Notes under the pieces: generated by a model | Told to the model about the DNA's origin: nothing | What the model saw: the letters and a program-made list of their open reading frames with translations, nothing else | The model's database searches: none | Assembly (NCBI GenBank): GCA_963628435.1 | Contig: CAVGEY010000023.1 | Location: 1-21,350, forward strand | Direction: 5' to 3' | DNA length: 21,350 bases | DNA from: CAKSQF01 sp963628435 | GTDB taxonomy: Bacteria > Bacillota > Clostridia > Oscillospirales > CAG-272 | In this document: positions 13,815-21,062 of the stretch, in pieces | How the letters are laid out: each line of letters starts with the position of its first letter | Numbering within the stretch: the first letter of the stretch is position 1 | Translations under genes and position numbers: made by a program

Positions 13815-15035
13815 ATGAACGTAGACGAGAAACTTTCTTTTTTGAAAGAGCTTATACACTGCAAATATGACATGGCTTTTCGTGAATATGACGAAAAAGG
13901 TCTGCTTCTTTCCGCCGAACCCGCATCAAAACTTGCCGATGAGCTTCTCGAAAAGTCGGGATGTCTGAAATATGCGGTTGAAAATGCCGAAGATACCCCG
14001 CTTTTTCTGAGTTCGGGGCTTGGTCTTCTCTGGGGAGCCGTCGGAATCGGTGAAAAAGAATCGCGCCGTGTACACATTATCGGGCCGGTGCTTAACACGG
14101 TTGTATCGAGTTCGACAATCGACGAAACATTATACGGAATTTACCCGAATCTCAAAAAAAAGCAGGATTTCCACGAATATTTTCTGTCTCTCCCGATTAT
14201 CCCGATGCAGATGTTTCAGCACTATATTCTGATGCTCGGACTTGCCCTTACGGGGCGAAAGATGCATGTAAGCGAAATTGTTTATCAGACTGCAAAACAA
14301 TCTGCTCAAAAAAACGATCAGAGTTTGCAGAAAAGAAACAGACATTTCACCTACATGGCCGAGCAGGAACTTCTTTACAATGTCCGCGAAGGAAATATGA
14401 ATTTTACGAAAGCACTGGAAAAATCGTCTTCGCTTAGCACGGGCGTACAGATAAAATCAGAAAATCCGATCGGGCAGGCGCAGATTTCGGTTATCGTATT
14501 TACCTCACTCTGCGCGAGAGAGGCGATAAAGGGCGGTCTCTCACCCGATATTGCACATTCGGTCGGTGACGCATACATTCAGAACATGGTTGAAGCGAAA
14601 ACCATTTCGGAATTGAGTTCGCTCTCGAATGCCATGTATATTGACTTTATCCGGCGTGTAAAAGACGCGAAAACGGATGCAAAATATTCGCCTGTCGTGC
14701 GGGATTGCTGCGATTATATTCAGACTCACATAGGTGAATCGATTAACGCGGGAGCTCTTGCGGAGCAGTTCGGATACACACCCTACTATCTGTCCCGTAA
14801 ATTCAAATCGGAAACAGGCACAAGCATAACGCGATATATCGATTCGGTAAGAATCGAAAAAGCGAAAATGCTTCTCATAAGCACGCGGGACAGCATCACA
14901 GACATCGCAAGTTCGCTTTGCTACTGTTCCGCCAGCTATTTCGGCGAATCATTTCGGCGAACAGTCGGTGTGCTGCCCGGGGAATTCCGTAAAAATCCGG
15001 AAAAATACAATGTCAATGCGGCTTCGACGCATTAA
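13815..15035 (+). CDS. AraC family transcriptional regulator
   Basis: A 406-residue DNA-binding regulator. The C-terminal ~105 residues (about 292-396) are the double helix-turn-helix AraC domain. The first HTH is INAGALAEQFGYTPYYLSRKF followed by a KSETGTSITRYI element, the second ITDIASSLCYCSASYFGESF, then the family end VGVLPGEFRKNP. The N-terminal 280 residues are a sensor part with no membrane segment. They include LFLSSGLGLLWGAVGIGE and a predicted helical middle, a layout shared by many Clostridial regulators of glycoside loci, with the ligand unknown. The divergent position suggests it activates the GH1-GH2 operon, most likely in response to a glycoside. AGGGG precedes the ATG. A perfect hairpin terminator follows. 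Confidence 0.9.
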   Translation: MNVDEKLSFLKELIHCKYDMAFREYDEKGLLLSAEPASKLADELLEKSGCLKYAVENAEDTPLFLSSGLGLLWGAVGIGEKESRRVHIIGPVLNTVVSSSTIDETLYGIYPNLKKKQDFHEYFLSLPIIPMQMFQHYILMLGLALTGRKMHVSEIVYQTAKQSAQKNDQSLQKRNRHFTYMAEQELLYNVREGNMNFTKALEKSSSLSTGVQIKSENPIGQAQISVIVFTSLCAREAIKGGLSPDIAHSVGDAYIQNMVEAKTISELSSLSNAMYIDFIRRVKDAKTDAKYSPVVRDCCDYIQTHIGESINAGALAEQFGYTPYYLSRKFKSETGTSITRYIDSVRIEKAKMLLISTRDSITDIASSLCYCSASYFGESFRRTVGVLPGEFRKNPEKYNVNAASTH

Positions 15036-15150
15036 GCCGCCGCAAGTAAATTATGCCGCATACAGCACGATTTTGATATTTTCGGCTTACTCTACTCCGA
15101 CAATATTGACACGAAATCCGAAATTTCGTTTCTGTCGCCGATATGAAAAG

Positions 15151-15183
15151 AAATCCGCAGAGGATACCCTCTGCGGATTTTTC
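15151..15183. terminator. Terminator between the araC-type gene and copA
   Basis: AAATCCGCAGAGG (15151-15163) pairs perfectly with CCTCTGCGGATTT (15168-15180) across a 4-base loop; a T run follows on the plus strand. On the minus strand it is followed by CTTTTC, so it may also end the csoR-copA transcript. Confidence 0.85.
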
Positions 15184-15223
15184 CGAATCGTAAATCGGGG
15201 CAAATATTATAAATTAAAATGCG

Positions 15224-17785
15224 TCAGCGTTTTAATTTATAGCCCGCTTTTTCGACTGCGATTTTGACATCGGCGGCGGCGAGTTTGCCGTTATGAACAA
15301 TTACCGCCTGCTCTTTTTCGTGGCTGACATCCGCCGACACGACACCGGGGAGTGCTTCGAGCGCGTCTTTCACCCGTTTTTCGCAATGCGCGCACATCAT
15401 CCCGTTGATTTTCACCGTCATTGTGAGTTCACAGGATTCGGAATTTTCGCACCCGCAGCCGGATTTTAACGAATTTGCCGATTTATTTGATTTTTTTGCC
15501 TTTTTGCGTCTGTTTCGGGCAAAATATCCGCTGTCTTTCGTGATATTAACGATATTCAGCCGCAGTGCGTTCGATACTACGCAGAATGATGACAGGCTCA
15601 TCGCCGCCGCCGCGAACATCGGGTCGAGTTTCAGTCCGAACAGACCTGCGGCAAGCGGTATTCCGATTGCGTTATAGACAAACGCCCAGAAAAGATTTTC
15701 GTGGATATTGGTGAGCGTCGCACGTCCCAGCCTTATTGCGGCGGGCAATTCGGCGAGTCCCTTCCCCATCAGCACGACATCGGCGGAATCAATCGCAATA
15801 TCGGTGCCTGCGCCGACCGCGATACCGAGATTGGCGGCGGCAAGTGCGGGCGCATCGTTTATTCCGTCGCCGACCATGGCAAGATTATCGCCCGATGCGG
15901 CAAGTTCTTTCAGTGCATCGGCTTTCTGCCACGGCAAAAGTTCGGCGCGTATCTCGTCGACACCTGCGGCCGCACCGACCGCTTCGGCGGTCGCTTTGCG
16001 GTCGCCCGTCAACATAACAGTCTTGATTCCCATTTTTTTGAGCTGTGCGATCGCAATTACGCTGTCGGCGCGCAGACCGTCGCGCACGGCGATGAGACCG
16101 AGAATTTTTCCGTCCTCTGCGAACAGCATCGGGGTTTTACCCTCCTTCGACAGTCTGTCTGCCCTTTCTTTTTCATCGGAGAGGTCGACACCCGTCAGTT
16201 TTTCGCCGACAAATTTCAGCGAGCCGCCGATGAGTTTGATATTTTCACCATCTCCGCAGAGTTCGGCTTCGAGTCCACCGCCTGCCGAAACAATGAAGTT
16301 TTCGGTTTTTCTGACGGTAATTTTGAGATTTGCGGCATATTCGGCAACCGCTCGGCCGAGCGGATGCTCGCTTTTCGCTTCAAGTGCGGCGGCAGCAGCC
16401 GTCAGTTCTTCGATTGTTGCTCCGTCCGACGGAATAATGTCGCAGACGGTAGGTCTGCCTTCGGTCAGCGTTCCGGTTTTATCGATTGCCACCGTGTCGA
16501 TTCTGCCTGCGGCTTCGAGAGAGGCCGCGGTTTTGAAGAGGATTCCGCATCTCGCGCCCTTTCCGCTTGCCACCATTATGGCGACAGGCGTGGCGAGTCC
16601 GAGCGCACACGGACAGGATATTACCAGCACCGAGATTCCGCGTGCGAGTGCCGATCCGACATCGGCGCCGCCTATAAGCCATCCTGCCGTGGTTACGAGC
16701 GAGATCGCGAGCACTGTCGGAACGAAAATTCCCGACACCTTATCCGCAACCTTCGCTATCGGAGCCTTCGTCGCAGCCGCATCGCTCACCATGCGAATTA
16801 TCGCCGACAGCGTCGTGTCGGCTCCGACCGCCGTCGCGCGGCAGGTCAGATATCCCGATTTATTCACGGTTGCCGCCGAGAGTTTATCTCCGACCGTCTT
16901 ATCGACCGGTATACTCTCTCCTGTCAGCGCAGATTCGTCGACCGCCCCGCATCCGTCCACGAGAACGGCGTCTGCGGCAATCGATTCGCCGGCTCTTACA
17001 ACGAAAATATCGCCGACGGCAAGTTCGCTTATCGGAATTTTCGTTTCTTTTCCGTCTTTTATGACGGTCGCCTCTTTGGGTGCGAGTTTCATCAGCGAGC
17101 GCAGAGCATCGGTAGTTTTGCCTTTTGCCCTTGCTTCGAGCGTTTTTCCGACCGTGATGAGAGTCAGAATCATCGCCGCCGACTCATAGTAAAGCCCATG
17201 CAGCAGATGTGCGGCATGTTCGGGGGCTGCGGTCATTTCAAAAAAAATCACCGTGCTGTAAATATATGCCGCCGATGAGCCGAGCGCGACAAGACTGTCC
17301 ATATTCGGCGCGCGTCTCGCAAGTGCCGAATATCCGCCGATGAAATAATTTTGATTTATCACCGCAATCGCAGTTGTGATAAGCAGCTCGAAAAGAGCGA
17401 CCGCGAGCGGATTTTCGGCAAATCCTTTCGGCAGCGGAAAATTCCACATGAGTCCGCCCATCGTCACATAGACAAGCGGAACAAGAAAACAGAGCGACAA
17501 AATAAGCCGTCTGCGTCTTTTCGGGGTTTCGGTATCGGCGAGAGCGCCTTCATCGGCGGCGGTATCCGCATCTTTATCGGCGGATTTCGCGCCGTATCCC
17601 GCCTTTTTTACGGCGGCGGTAATTTTCGCTGCCGGCACATCTCCCTCGACCAGCATATCGCCGGTGAGCAGATTCACAGACACGCTTTTAACGCCGTCAA
17701 GGGCGGCGACAGCCTTTTCGACACGAGCCGAGCATGCGGCGCAGCTCATGCCCGTTACCTTAAATTTTTTTGCAAGTTCGATCAT
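15224..17785 (-). CDS. copA: Copper-translocating P-type ATPase with N- and C-terminal metal-binding domains
   Basis: An 853-residue P1B-1 ATPase that exports Cu(I). An N-terminal HMA domain (GMSCAAC, C15/C18) is followed by a charged linker, membrane helices, the actuator TGES loop (about 288), the ion-path CPC (391-393 in SCPCALGLATP), the phosphorylation site DKTGT (D435), the SEHPLGRA nucleotide motif (H474), GDGINDAP (D640) and the last two helices with NAIGIP and MSLSSFCVVSNALR. These last residues are the Cu(I)-type signatures. A second HMA (GMMCAHC, C798/C801) sits at the extreme C-terminus after a basic Cys-containing linker (GCGCENSESC). This tail looks like a fused CopZ chaperone, an unusual place for an HMA. 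ATG 17785 is chosen because GGAG sits 8 bases upstream; an ATG at 17809 lacks a site. The gene lies 65 bases behind csoR. Confidence 0.95.
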   Translation of the reverse strand: MIELAKKFKVTGMSCAACSARVEKAVAALDGVKSVSVNLLTGDMLVEGDVPAAKITAAVKKAGYGAKSADKDADTAADEGALADTETPKRRRRLILSLCFLVPLVYVTMGGLMWNFPLPKGFAENPLAVALFELLITTAIAVINQNYFIGGYSALARRAPNMDSLVALGSSAAYIYSTVIFFEMTAAPEHAAHLLHGLYYESAAMILTLITVGKTLEARAKGKTTDALRSLMKLAPKEATVIKDGKETKIPISELAVGDIFVVRAGESIAADAVLVDGCGAVDESALTGESIPVDKTVGDKLSAATVNKSGYLTCRATAVGADTTLSAIIRMVSDAAATKAPIAKVADKVSGIFVPTVLAISLVTTAGWLIGGADVGSALARGISVLVISCPCALGLATPVAIMVASGKGARCGILFKTAASLEAAGRIDTVAIDKTGTLTEGRPTVCDIIPSDGATIEELTAAAAALEAKSEHPLGRAVAEYAANLKITVRKTENFIVSAGGGLEAELCGDGENIKLIGGSLKFVGEKLTGVDLSDEKERADRLSKEGKTPMLFAEDGKILGLIAVRDGLRADSVIAIAQLKKMGIKTVMLTGDRKATAEAVGAAAGVDEIRAELLPWQKADALKELAASGDNLAMVGDGINDAPALAAANLGIAVGAGTDIAIDSADVVLMGKGLAELPAAIRLGRATLTNIHENLFWAFVYNAIGIPLAAGLFGLKLDPMFAAAAMSLSSFCVVSNALRLNIVNITKDSGYFARNRRKKAKKSNKSANSLKSGCGCENSESCELTMTVKINGMMCAHCEKRVKDALEALPGVVSADVSHEKEQAVIVHNGKLAAADVKIAVEKAGYKLKR

Positions 17786-17850
17786 TATATCATCTCCATA
17801 CCGCCGCATCGGGCGGAAATTCCGAAAATTTCGTATTTCGGTGAAAAAAA

Positions 17851-18216
17851 TCAGAGCAGTTTGTCGATAACGGCAACAAGTTCGTCAATCTTGCCGCACT
17901 CGCCTTTTTTTATCGATTCGGTTACACAGTGGCGGATATGGCGGTCGAGCAGCAGCTTCTCGAATGATGCAATCGCCGACGACGCGGCGGCGCACTGAGT
18001 CAGAATATCAACGCAATATTTGTCCTCTTCGACCATTTTCGAGATTCCGCGAATCTGCCCCTCGATTCTCGACAGGCGGTTTTTCATTTCGCGTTTTTCG
18101 TCGTCGCCTCTGATTGTTTTCGACTCGGACAGAGTATTTTCGGCATTACAGCAAGATTTATTTTCGGCTTCCGCCCGCTTTTGTTTTCGTATGATTTCAG
18201 GTTCGGTTGTCTTCAT
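17851..18216 (-). CDS. csoR: CsoR family copper-sensing repressor with N-terminal extension
   Basis: A 121-residue CsoR/RcnR (DUF156) repressor. From residue 44 on it shows the family helix bundle (MKNRLSRIEGQIRGISKMVE), and the Cu(I) ligands C68, H93 and C97 have the exact 25/4 spacing of the CsoR triad, so this is a copper rather than nickel or formaldehyde sensor. Copper binding releases the operator and turns on export. The first 43 residues are a charged extension with a vicinal cysteine pair (KSCCN at 20-24), which typical CsoR proteins of about 90 residues lack; it could bind metal. The ATG at 18216 has GGAG at good spacing, whereas M44 has none, so the extension should be translated. 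First gene of csoR-copA, autoregulated through the operator in its promoter. Confidence 0.93.
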   Translation of the reverse strand: MKTTEPEIIRKQKRAEAENKSCCNAENTLSESKTIRGDDEKREMKNRLSRIEGQIRGISKMVEEDKYCVDILTQCAAASSAIASFEKLLLDRHIRHCVTESIKKGECGKIDELVAVIDKLL

Positions 18217-18254
18217 AATAATTCTCCGGTAAATTAAATTTATCCTATGGTTAT

Positions 18255-18283
18255 ATTATATACCCCTATGGGGTATTTGTCAA
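18255..18283 (-). promoter_or_regulatory. Perfect consensus promoter of csoR-copA
   Basis: Minus strand TTGACA (18283-18278), exactly 17 bases, TATAAT (18260-18255). The start would be about 32 bases before the csoR ATG. The spacer is occupied by the CsoR operator, so repressor and RNA polymerase cannot bind together. Confidence 0.9.
18260..18276. promoter_or_regulatory. CsoR operator
   Basis: ATACCCC-TAT-GGGGTAT, an inverted repeat with perfect 7-base arms and a 3-base centre, the GC-core-in-AT-arms type known for CsoR targets in Bacillota. It lies between the -35 and -10 of the csoR-copA promoter. Confidence 0.88.
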
Positions 18284-18289
18284 TAGAAA

Positions 18290-18470
18290 AACAATGATTT
18301 CGTTTAATTTACGGTTAGAGAAAAAACGAGAGACGGGGGCATCGGAGACAAACCAAAACGCCGTCGGCGTTTTGCAAAGGGAATTCAGGCTAAAATCACA
18401 CCTATAAGCTACAAGCTGCCCTTAAATATATCGAAACAACCTCATTGCTCCCGCATATCGGATATAAATC
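18290..18470. other. Intergenic stretch between csoR promoter and peptide-gene terminator
   Basis: No gene is seen here. It holds one copy of the hairpin repeat (18355-18375) and a two-unit heptamer repeat (TATAAGC, TACAAGC at 18403-18416). The rest is unremarkable. Confidence 0.5.
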
Positions 18471-18557
18471 AAAAAGGTCGGCAATGCCGACCTTTTTTCC
18501 GTAATTGCTGATTGCTAATTGCCAAACACTTAAATCGAAACGCCTTTGGCGTTTTGC
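18355..18557. repeat. Pair of direct hairpin repeats with heptamer repeats between
   Basis: Two copies of AAACGCC-NNN-GGCGTTTTGC in the same orientation at 18356-18375 and 18538-18557 (middle GTC and TTT). Each is itself a hairpin. Between them are a double heptamer (TATAAGC, TACAAGC at 18403-18416), a terminator-like hairpin, and a triple heptamer (TAATTGC, TGATTGC, TAATTGC at 18502-18522). This may be a repeated intergenic element of the genome; the rest of the genome is needed to tell. Confidence 0.55.
18471..18499 (-). terminator. Terminator of the secreted protein/small peptide operon
   Basis: GGTCGGC (18476-18482) pairs with GCCGACC (18486-18492), flanked by A5 and T6, so it reads as an A-stem-U terminator on both strands. 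On the minus strand it lies 67 bases past the peptide stop. Confidence 0.78.
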
Positions 18558-18559
18558 TT

Positions 18560-18676
18560 TTACCAGTTAACTTTCGGGATTTCGCCGCTGTCCTCAAGAG
18601 AGAACAGAATGATGTCATCCGAATCGACGATTACGATTTCGACCGAGGGAGCCTCGTATGTTTTTTTATTATCCAT
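18560..18676 (-). CDS. 38-residue acidic peptide
   Basis: ATG 18676 with GAAAGGAAAA upstream opens a 38-codon ORF that reads MDNKKTYEAPSVEIVIVDSD, DIILFSLEDS and GEIPKVNW, ending TAA at 18562-18560. It is too short for most ORF callers. The layout is a lysine-rich start, a Y-x-x-P-x-V-E-I-x-x-x-x-x-x-D-x-I segment, and an acidic tail ending in asparagine-tryptophan. Small ORFs with a YxxPxxEI...D(V/I)I core and acidic tail are common in gut Clostridia and Bacteroidota, and are usually left as hypothetical proteins (recollection). It begins 20 bases after the stop of the secreted repeat protein and precedes a terminator, so the two are probably cotranscribed. No function is assigned; a peptide precursor or small regulator is possible. 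Confidence 0.65.
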   Translation of the reverse strand: MDNKKTYEAPSVEIVIVDSDDIILFSLEDSGEIPKVNW

Positions 18677-18696
18677 GATTATTTTTCCTTTCAGTA

Positions 18697-20793
18697 TCAG
18701 TCTGCGAGAATACCCGAACCGATTTCATAGGTGCTTGTGTTGCCGCTGTTGTCTGTGAGTACCGCCGAAACCGATATATTCGTTATGCTTGACGGAATAT
18801 TTTCGATCACGCAGCCGATAATATGATAGTCGTCCAACCCTTCGAATGTGCCGAACGCAACATAAGTTCCGCTTTCGGTGAGCAGTTTATACGCCTTTGT
18901 GCGCGTGTAATCGATTTCTTTTGTCGTCAGCGTGCTTGCGCTGTCGGTAAATGTGAATCTGAATGTGCATTTCGCACAGTCTTTAAGTTTGGAGTCAAGT
19001 GCCGTGAAGAGCAGGCGCAGATCGCTTGTGCCGTCGGAATTCGTGCGTGTCTGATAAAATCCGAGGAATTCATCACTCACTGTATCGGGACTTTCGAGAA
19101 ACTGTGTCGCTCTCACATCCGTAAAGCTCGCAGATATGTCTTTTGTCCAGAGTCCGAAGCCCTGTTCGATATTGCCTTCGGGATACAGACTCGAATAGTT
19201 GAACTCCGCCGCAAGCACACCGTCGACATAAACGCTGACATACGAGTCGGTTGACACCACAGCTCTTATTGTCGATATCTTGTTTTCGGGGACTGCGTCG
19301 ATTGTTTTTTCAACTTTCCAACCGCTCCAGGTCATATCGTTAATTTCGACACCGAGCTTCCGTTTTCCGTCGTCTGTATACTGCAAATCGATGAGAACAT
19401 ACTTGTCGCCTACCTCGTCGAGATAACCGTTGCCGTTTGTGTCCGCAGCTCCGATAACGAAGCCCGCCTGAGATGTCAAACTGACGGTTGCCGACAGTTC
19501 GTAGTCGAGCGCGCTGCCGAGCTGATAATACGAGCCGCGGTACCAGCCGATGTCGCCTGTCTTTGAGGTGAAACTTCTGCCGTCGGCGCCTTCGGTCCAG
19601 CCGCCGTTGATCTCGCCGATTTTGCCTGTGATGTCATCGGCGAACGCGGTTGTGTCGAACGCTTTATCGTCGCTCTGGGCAAATCTGAAGGTTGCCTTTT
19701 TGCCAAAATCCTTTGTCGCCCAGCCGAGTGCGCCGCCGAATGTTTCGGTAAATGATGCCGCGCCTGTCCATACGTTCATCTGTTCGCCGTCAAGGTAGCA
19801 GGTAAAGGTCGCCGTGCCGTTGCCGTTATCTGTGCCGAGAAGAAGAATCGTAATTTCTCCGCCGACACGGTTTGAAATATCGTAATCCCAACGGACACCG
19901 TCGGCGCCGTAGGGAGACCCGCCGTTCCACCACGGGCCGAAATGGAGTTTATTGTCGGGGGTTACGCCGCCGGCGAACGCGACATAAACGCATCCGCCCG
20001 ATGTTTCGTCGTCGATGACGATGCCGCAGCAGCCGTTACCGCCGGATACACCGTTTTCCGCGCCGTAGTAGATTGTATATGCTGCCGCGAAATATTTTTT
20101 CGTAACTCTTACCTGAGAGGAGTTCATTGTATCGGCCGAGGCGGCGCAGGTCGCGTCGTAGCTGCCTTCCGAGAAGGTTGCCGAGTTAAAAAGGCTGCTG
20201 TCGCTTTCCGCGAACATAAATGTTGCCGATTGGTCCGTGAGCGCGGTCTTCCAGCCGATTTGTCCGGTGAAGCTTGATGTGGTTGCCTCATTTGAGCCGC
20301 CCCACACCGAAATCGCCGTACCGTTGAGATAGGCCTTCACGGTGAGCTTGGTGCCGTCAACCTCGCCGAGTATGAGAATCAGCAGATCTGTATTGTAGAG
20401 AGAGGAAACGGTGGTGTTCTGAAAATCGCCGAATATCTGTTTGTCACCCCACCACGGACCGCAGCGCAGTGTGCCGTTGGCGATTTTCTGTGATGTTTCC
20501 GAGTTTGTGCCGTCATACGGGAGATAGACACAGCCGTAAATGTTGTCGCCGTTGAAAATAATTCCGCAGCAGCCGTTGTCGTCGGTTTTTCCCGCGTACT
20601 GGTCGTAGTGCATCTTATATCCCACTGCGAAATATTTTTTGGTGACGGTAACCGCAGATGCATTTGAGTTATTACCCGAAGCGTCAACGGTCAGTGTTTC
20701 GGGCTCATCGGCCGTCTGCTCTGCGACTGCCGCGACAGGCGCAATCGATATAATCATCATTAGTGCGAGCGCGATTGCCAAAAATCGTTTCAT
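18697..20793 (-). CDS. Secreted multidomain protein with two vicinal-cysteine jelly-roll-like repeats
   Basis: A 698-residue exported protein. MKRFLAIALALMMIISIAPV and AAVA form a signal peptide ending near residue 24; AGAGGAGAAAT before ATG 20793 fixes this start over a longer one at 20880. Two homologous domains of ~160-180 residues (about 48-205 and 228-383) share V-x-VTKKYFA, NGCCGI (C75/C76 and C255/C256), GCVY, GPWW, an N-G-T strand and (K/S)ATFxFAxSD. They look like beta-sandwich carbohydrate-binding or LamG-type domains. A third sandwich (about 395-566) has a Gly/Asp/Asn loop (DTNGNGYLDE) that could hold calcium, and IRAVVSTDSYVSVYVDGVLA. The last ~125 residues (FLGFYQTRTNSDGTSDLRLL onward) form another beta domain seen at the end of many Clostridial secreted proteins. 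No catalytic motif, dockerin, LPXTG or membrane anchor is visible. Likely role: binding a surface or glycan (inference). Confidence 0.85.
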   Translation of the reverse strand: MKRFLAIALALMMIISIAPVAAVAEQTADEPETLTVDASGNNSNASAVTVTKKYFAVGYKMHYDQYAGKTDDNGCCGIIFNGDNIYGCVYLPYDGTNSETSQKIANGTLRCGPWWGDKQIFGDFQNTTVSSLYNTDLLILILGEVDGTKLTVKAYLNGTAISVWGGSNEATTSSFTGQIGWKTALTDQSATFMFAESDSSLFNSATFSEGSYDATCAASADTMNSSQVRVTKKYFAAAYTIYYGAENGVSGGNGCCGIVIDDETSGGCVYVAFAGGVTPDNKLHFGPWWNGGSPYGADGVRWDYDISNRVGGEITILLLGTDNGNGTATFTCYLDGEQMNVWTGAASFTETFGGALGWATKDFGKKATFRFAQSDDKAFDTTAFADDITGKIGEINGGWTEGADGRSFTSKTGDIGWYRGSYYQLGSALDYELSATVSLTSQAGFVIGAADTNGNGYLDEVGDKYVLIDLQYTDDGKRKLGVEINDMTWSGWKVEKTIDAVPENKISTIRAVVSTDSYVSVYVDGVLAAEFNYSSLYPEGNIEQGFGLWTKDISASFTDVRATQFLESPDTVSDEFLGFYQTRTNSDGTSDLRLLFTALDSKLKDCAKCTFRFTFTDSASTLTTKEIDYTRTKAYKLLTESGTYVAFGTFEGLDDYHIIGCVIENIPSSITNISVSAVLTDNSGNTSTYEIGSGILAD

Positions 20794-20825
20794 AGATATT
20801 TCTCCTCTGTAAATTTGTGAAAATC

Positions 20826-20849
20826 GAGCCGATTTCGCACATTCGGCTC
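20826..20849 (-). other. Hairpin in the leader of the secreted protein gene
   Basis: GAGCCGA (20826-20832) pairs with TCGGCTC (20843-20849) across a 10-base loop. It lies in the 5' leader, between the promoter and ribosome site. It could stabilise the mRNA; no riboswitch fold is recognised. Confidence 0.4.
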
Positions 20850-20861
20850 TTATACAAATCA

Positions 20862-20890
20862 ATTTTACAATAATGTTCACAAAAAATCAA
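20862..20890 (-). promoter_or_regulatory. Promoter of the secreted protein gene
   Basis: Minus strand TTGATT (20890-20885), 17-base spacer ending ATTATTG, then TAAAAT (20867-20862). It is close in form to the promoter at 5089-5117. Leader about 60 bases. Confidence 0.6.
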
Positions 20891-20966
20891 CAAAAAAAAC
20901 AAATCTGTAAAAAAACGGCGAAAAGCACAAAAAAAAGAGAAGATTTTAGGCAATTTGCAATATGCA

Positions 20967-21037
20967 GATTCAGAATTTCTTTGGCGGTTTGCCTCTGAAT
21001 CGATAAACGGCAAATGAGCCGACAAACGAATGTCGGC
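20967..21037. other. Two adjacent hairpins after the right-edge membrane gene
   Basis: GATTCAGA (20967-20974) pairs perfectly with TCTGAATC (20994-21001), and GCCGACA (21018-21024) with TGTCGGC (21031-21037). They lie 25-95 bases past the stop of the minus-strand gene and may end its transcript, but neither is followed by a clear U run. Confidence 0.4.
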
Positions 21038-21062
21038 CCGAAAAAATCAAGTCATTACTTAA

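Noticed and set aside
15701..17278. Long plus-strand open frames of about 500 codons opposite copA
   Set aside because: They are antisense shadows produced by the GC-rich third positions of copA; the minus strand carries every P-type ATPase motif.
18512..18758. Plus-strand ORFs of about 70 codons across the small peptide gene
   Set aside because: They lack ribosome sites and run antisense to the peptide and the end of the secreted gene; the minus-strand reading has the better start and operon context.
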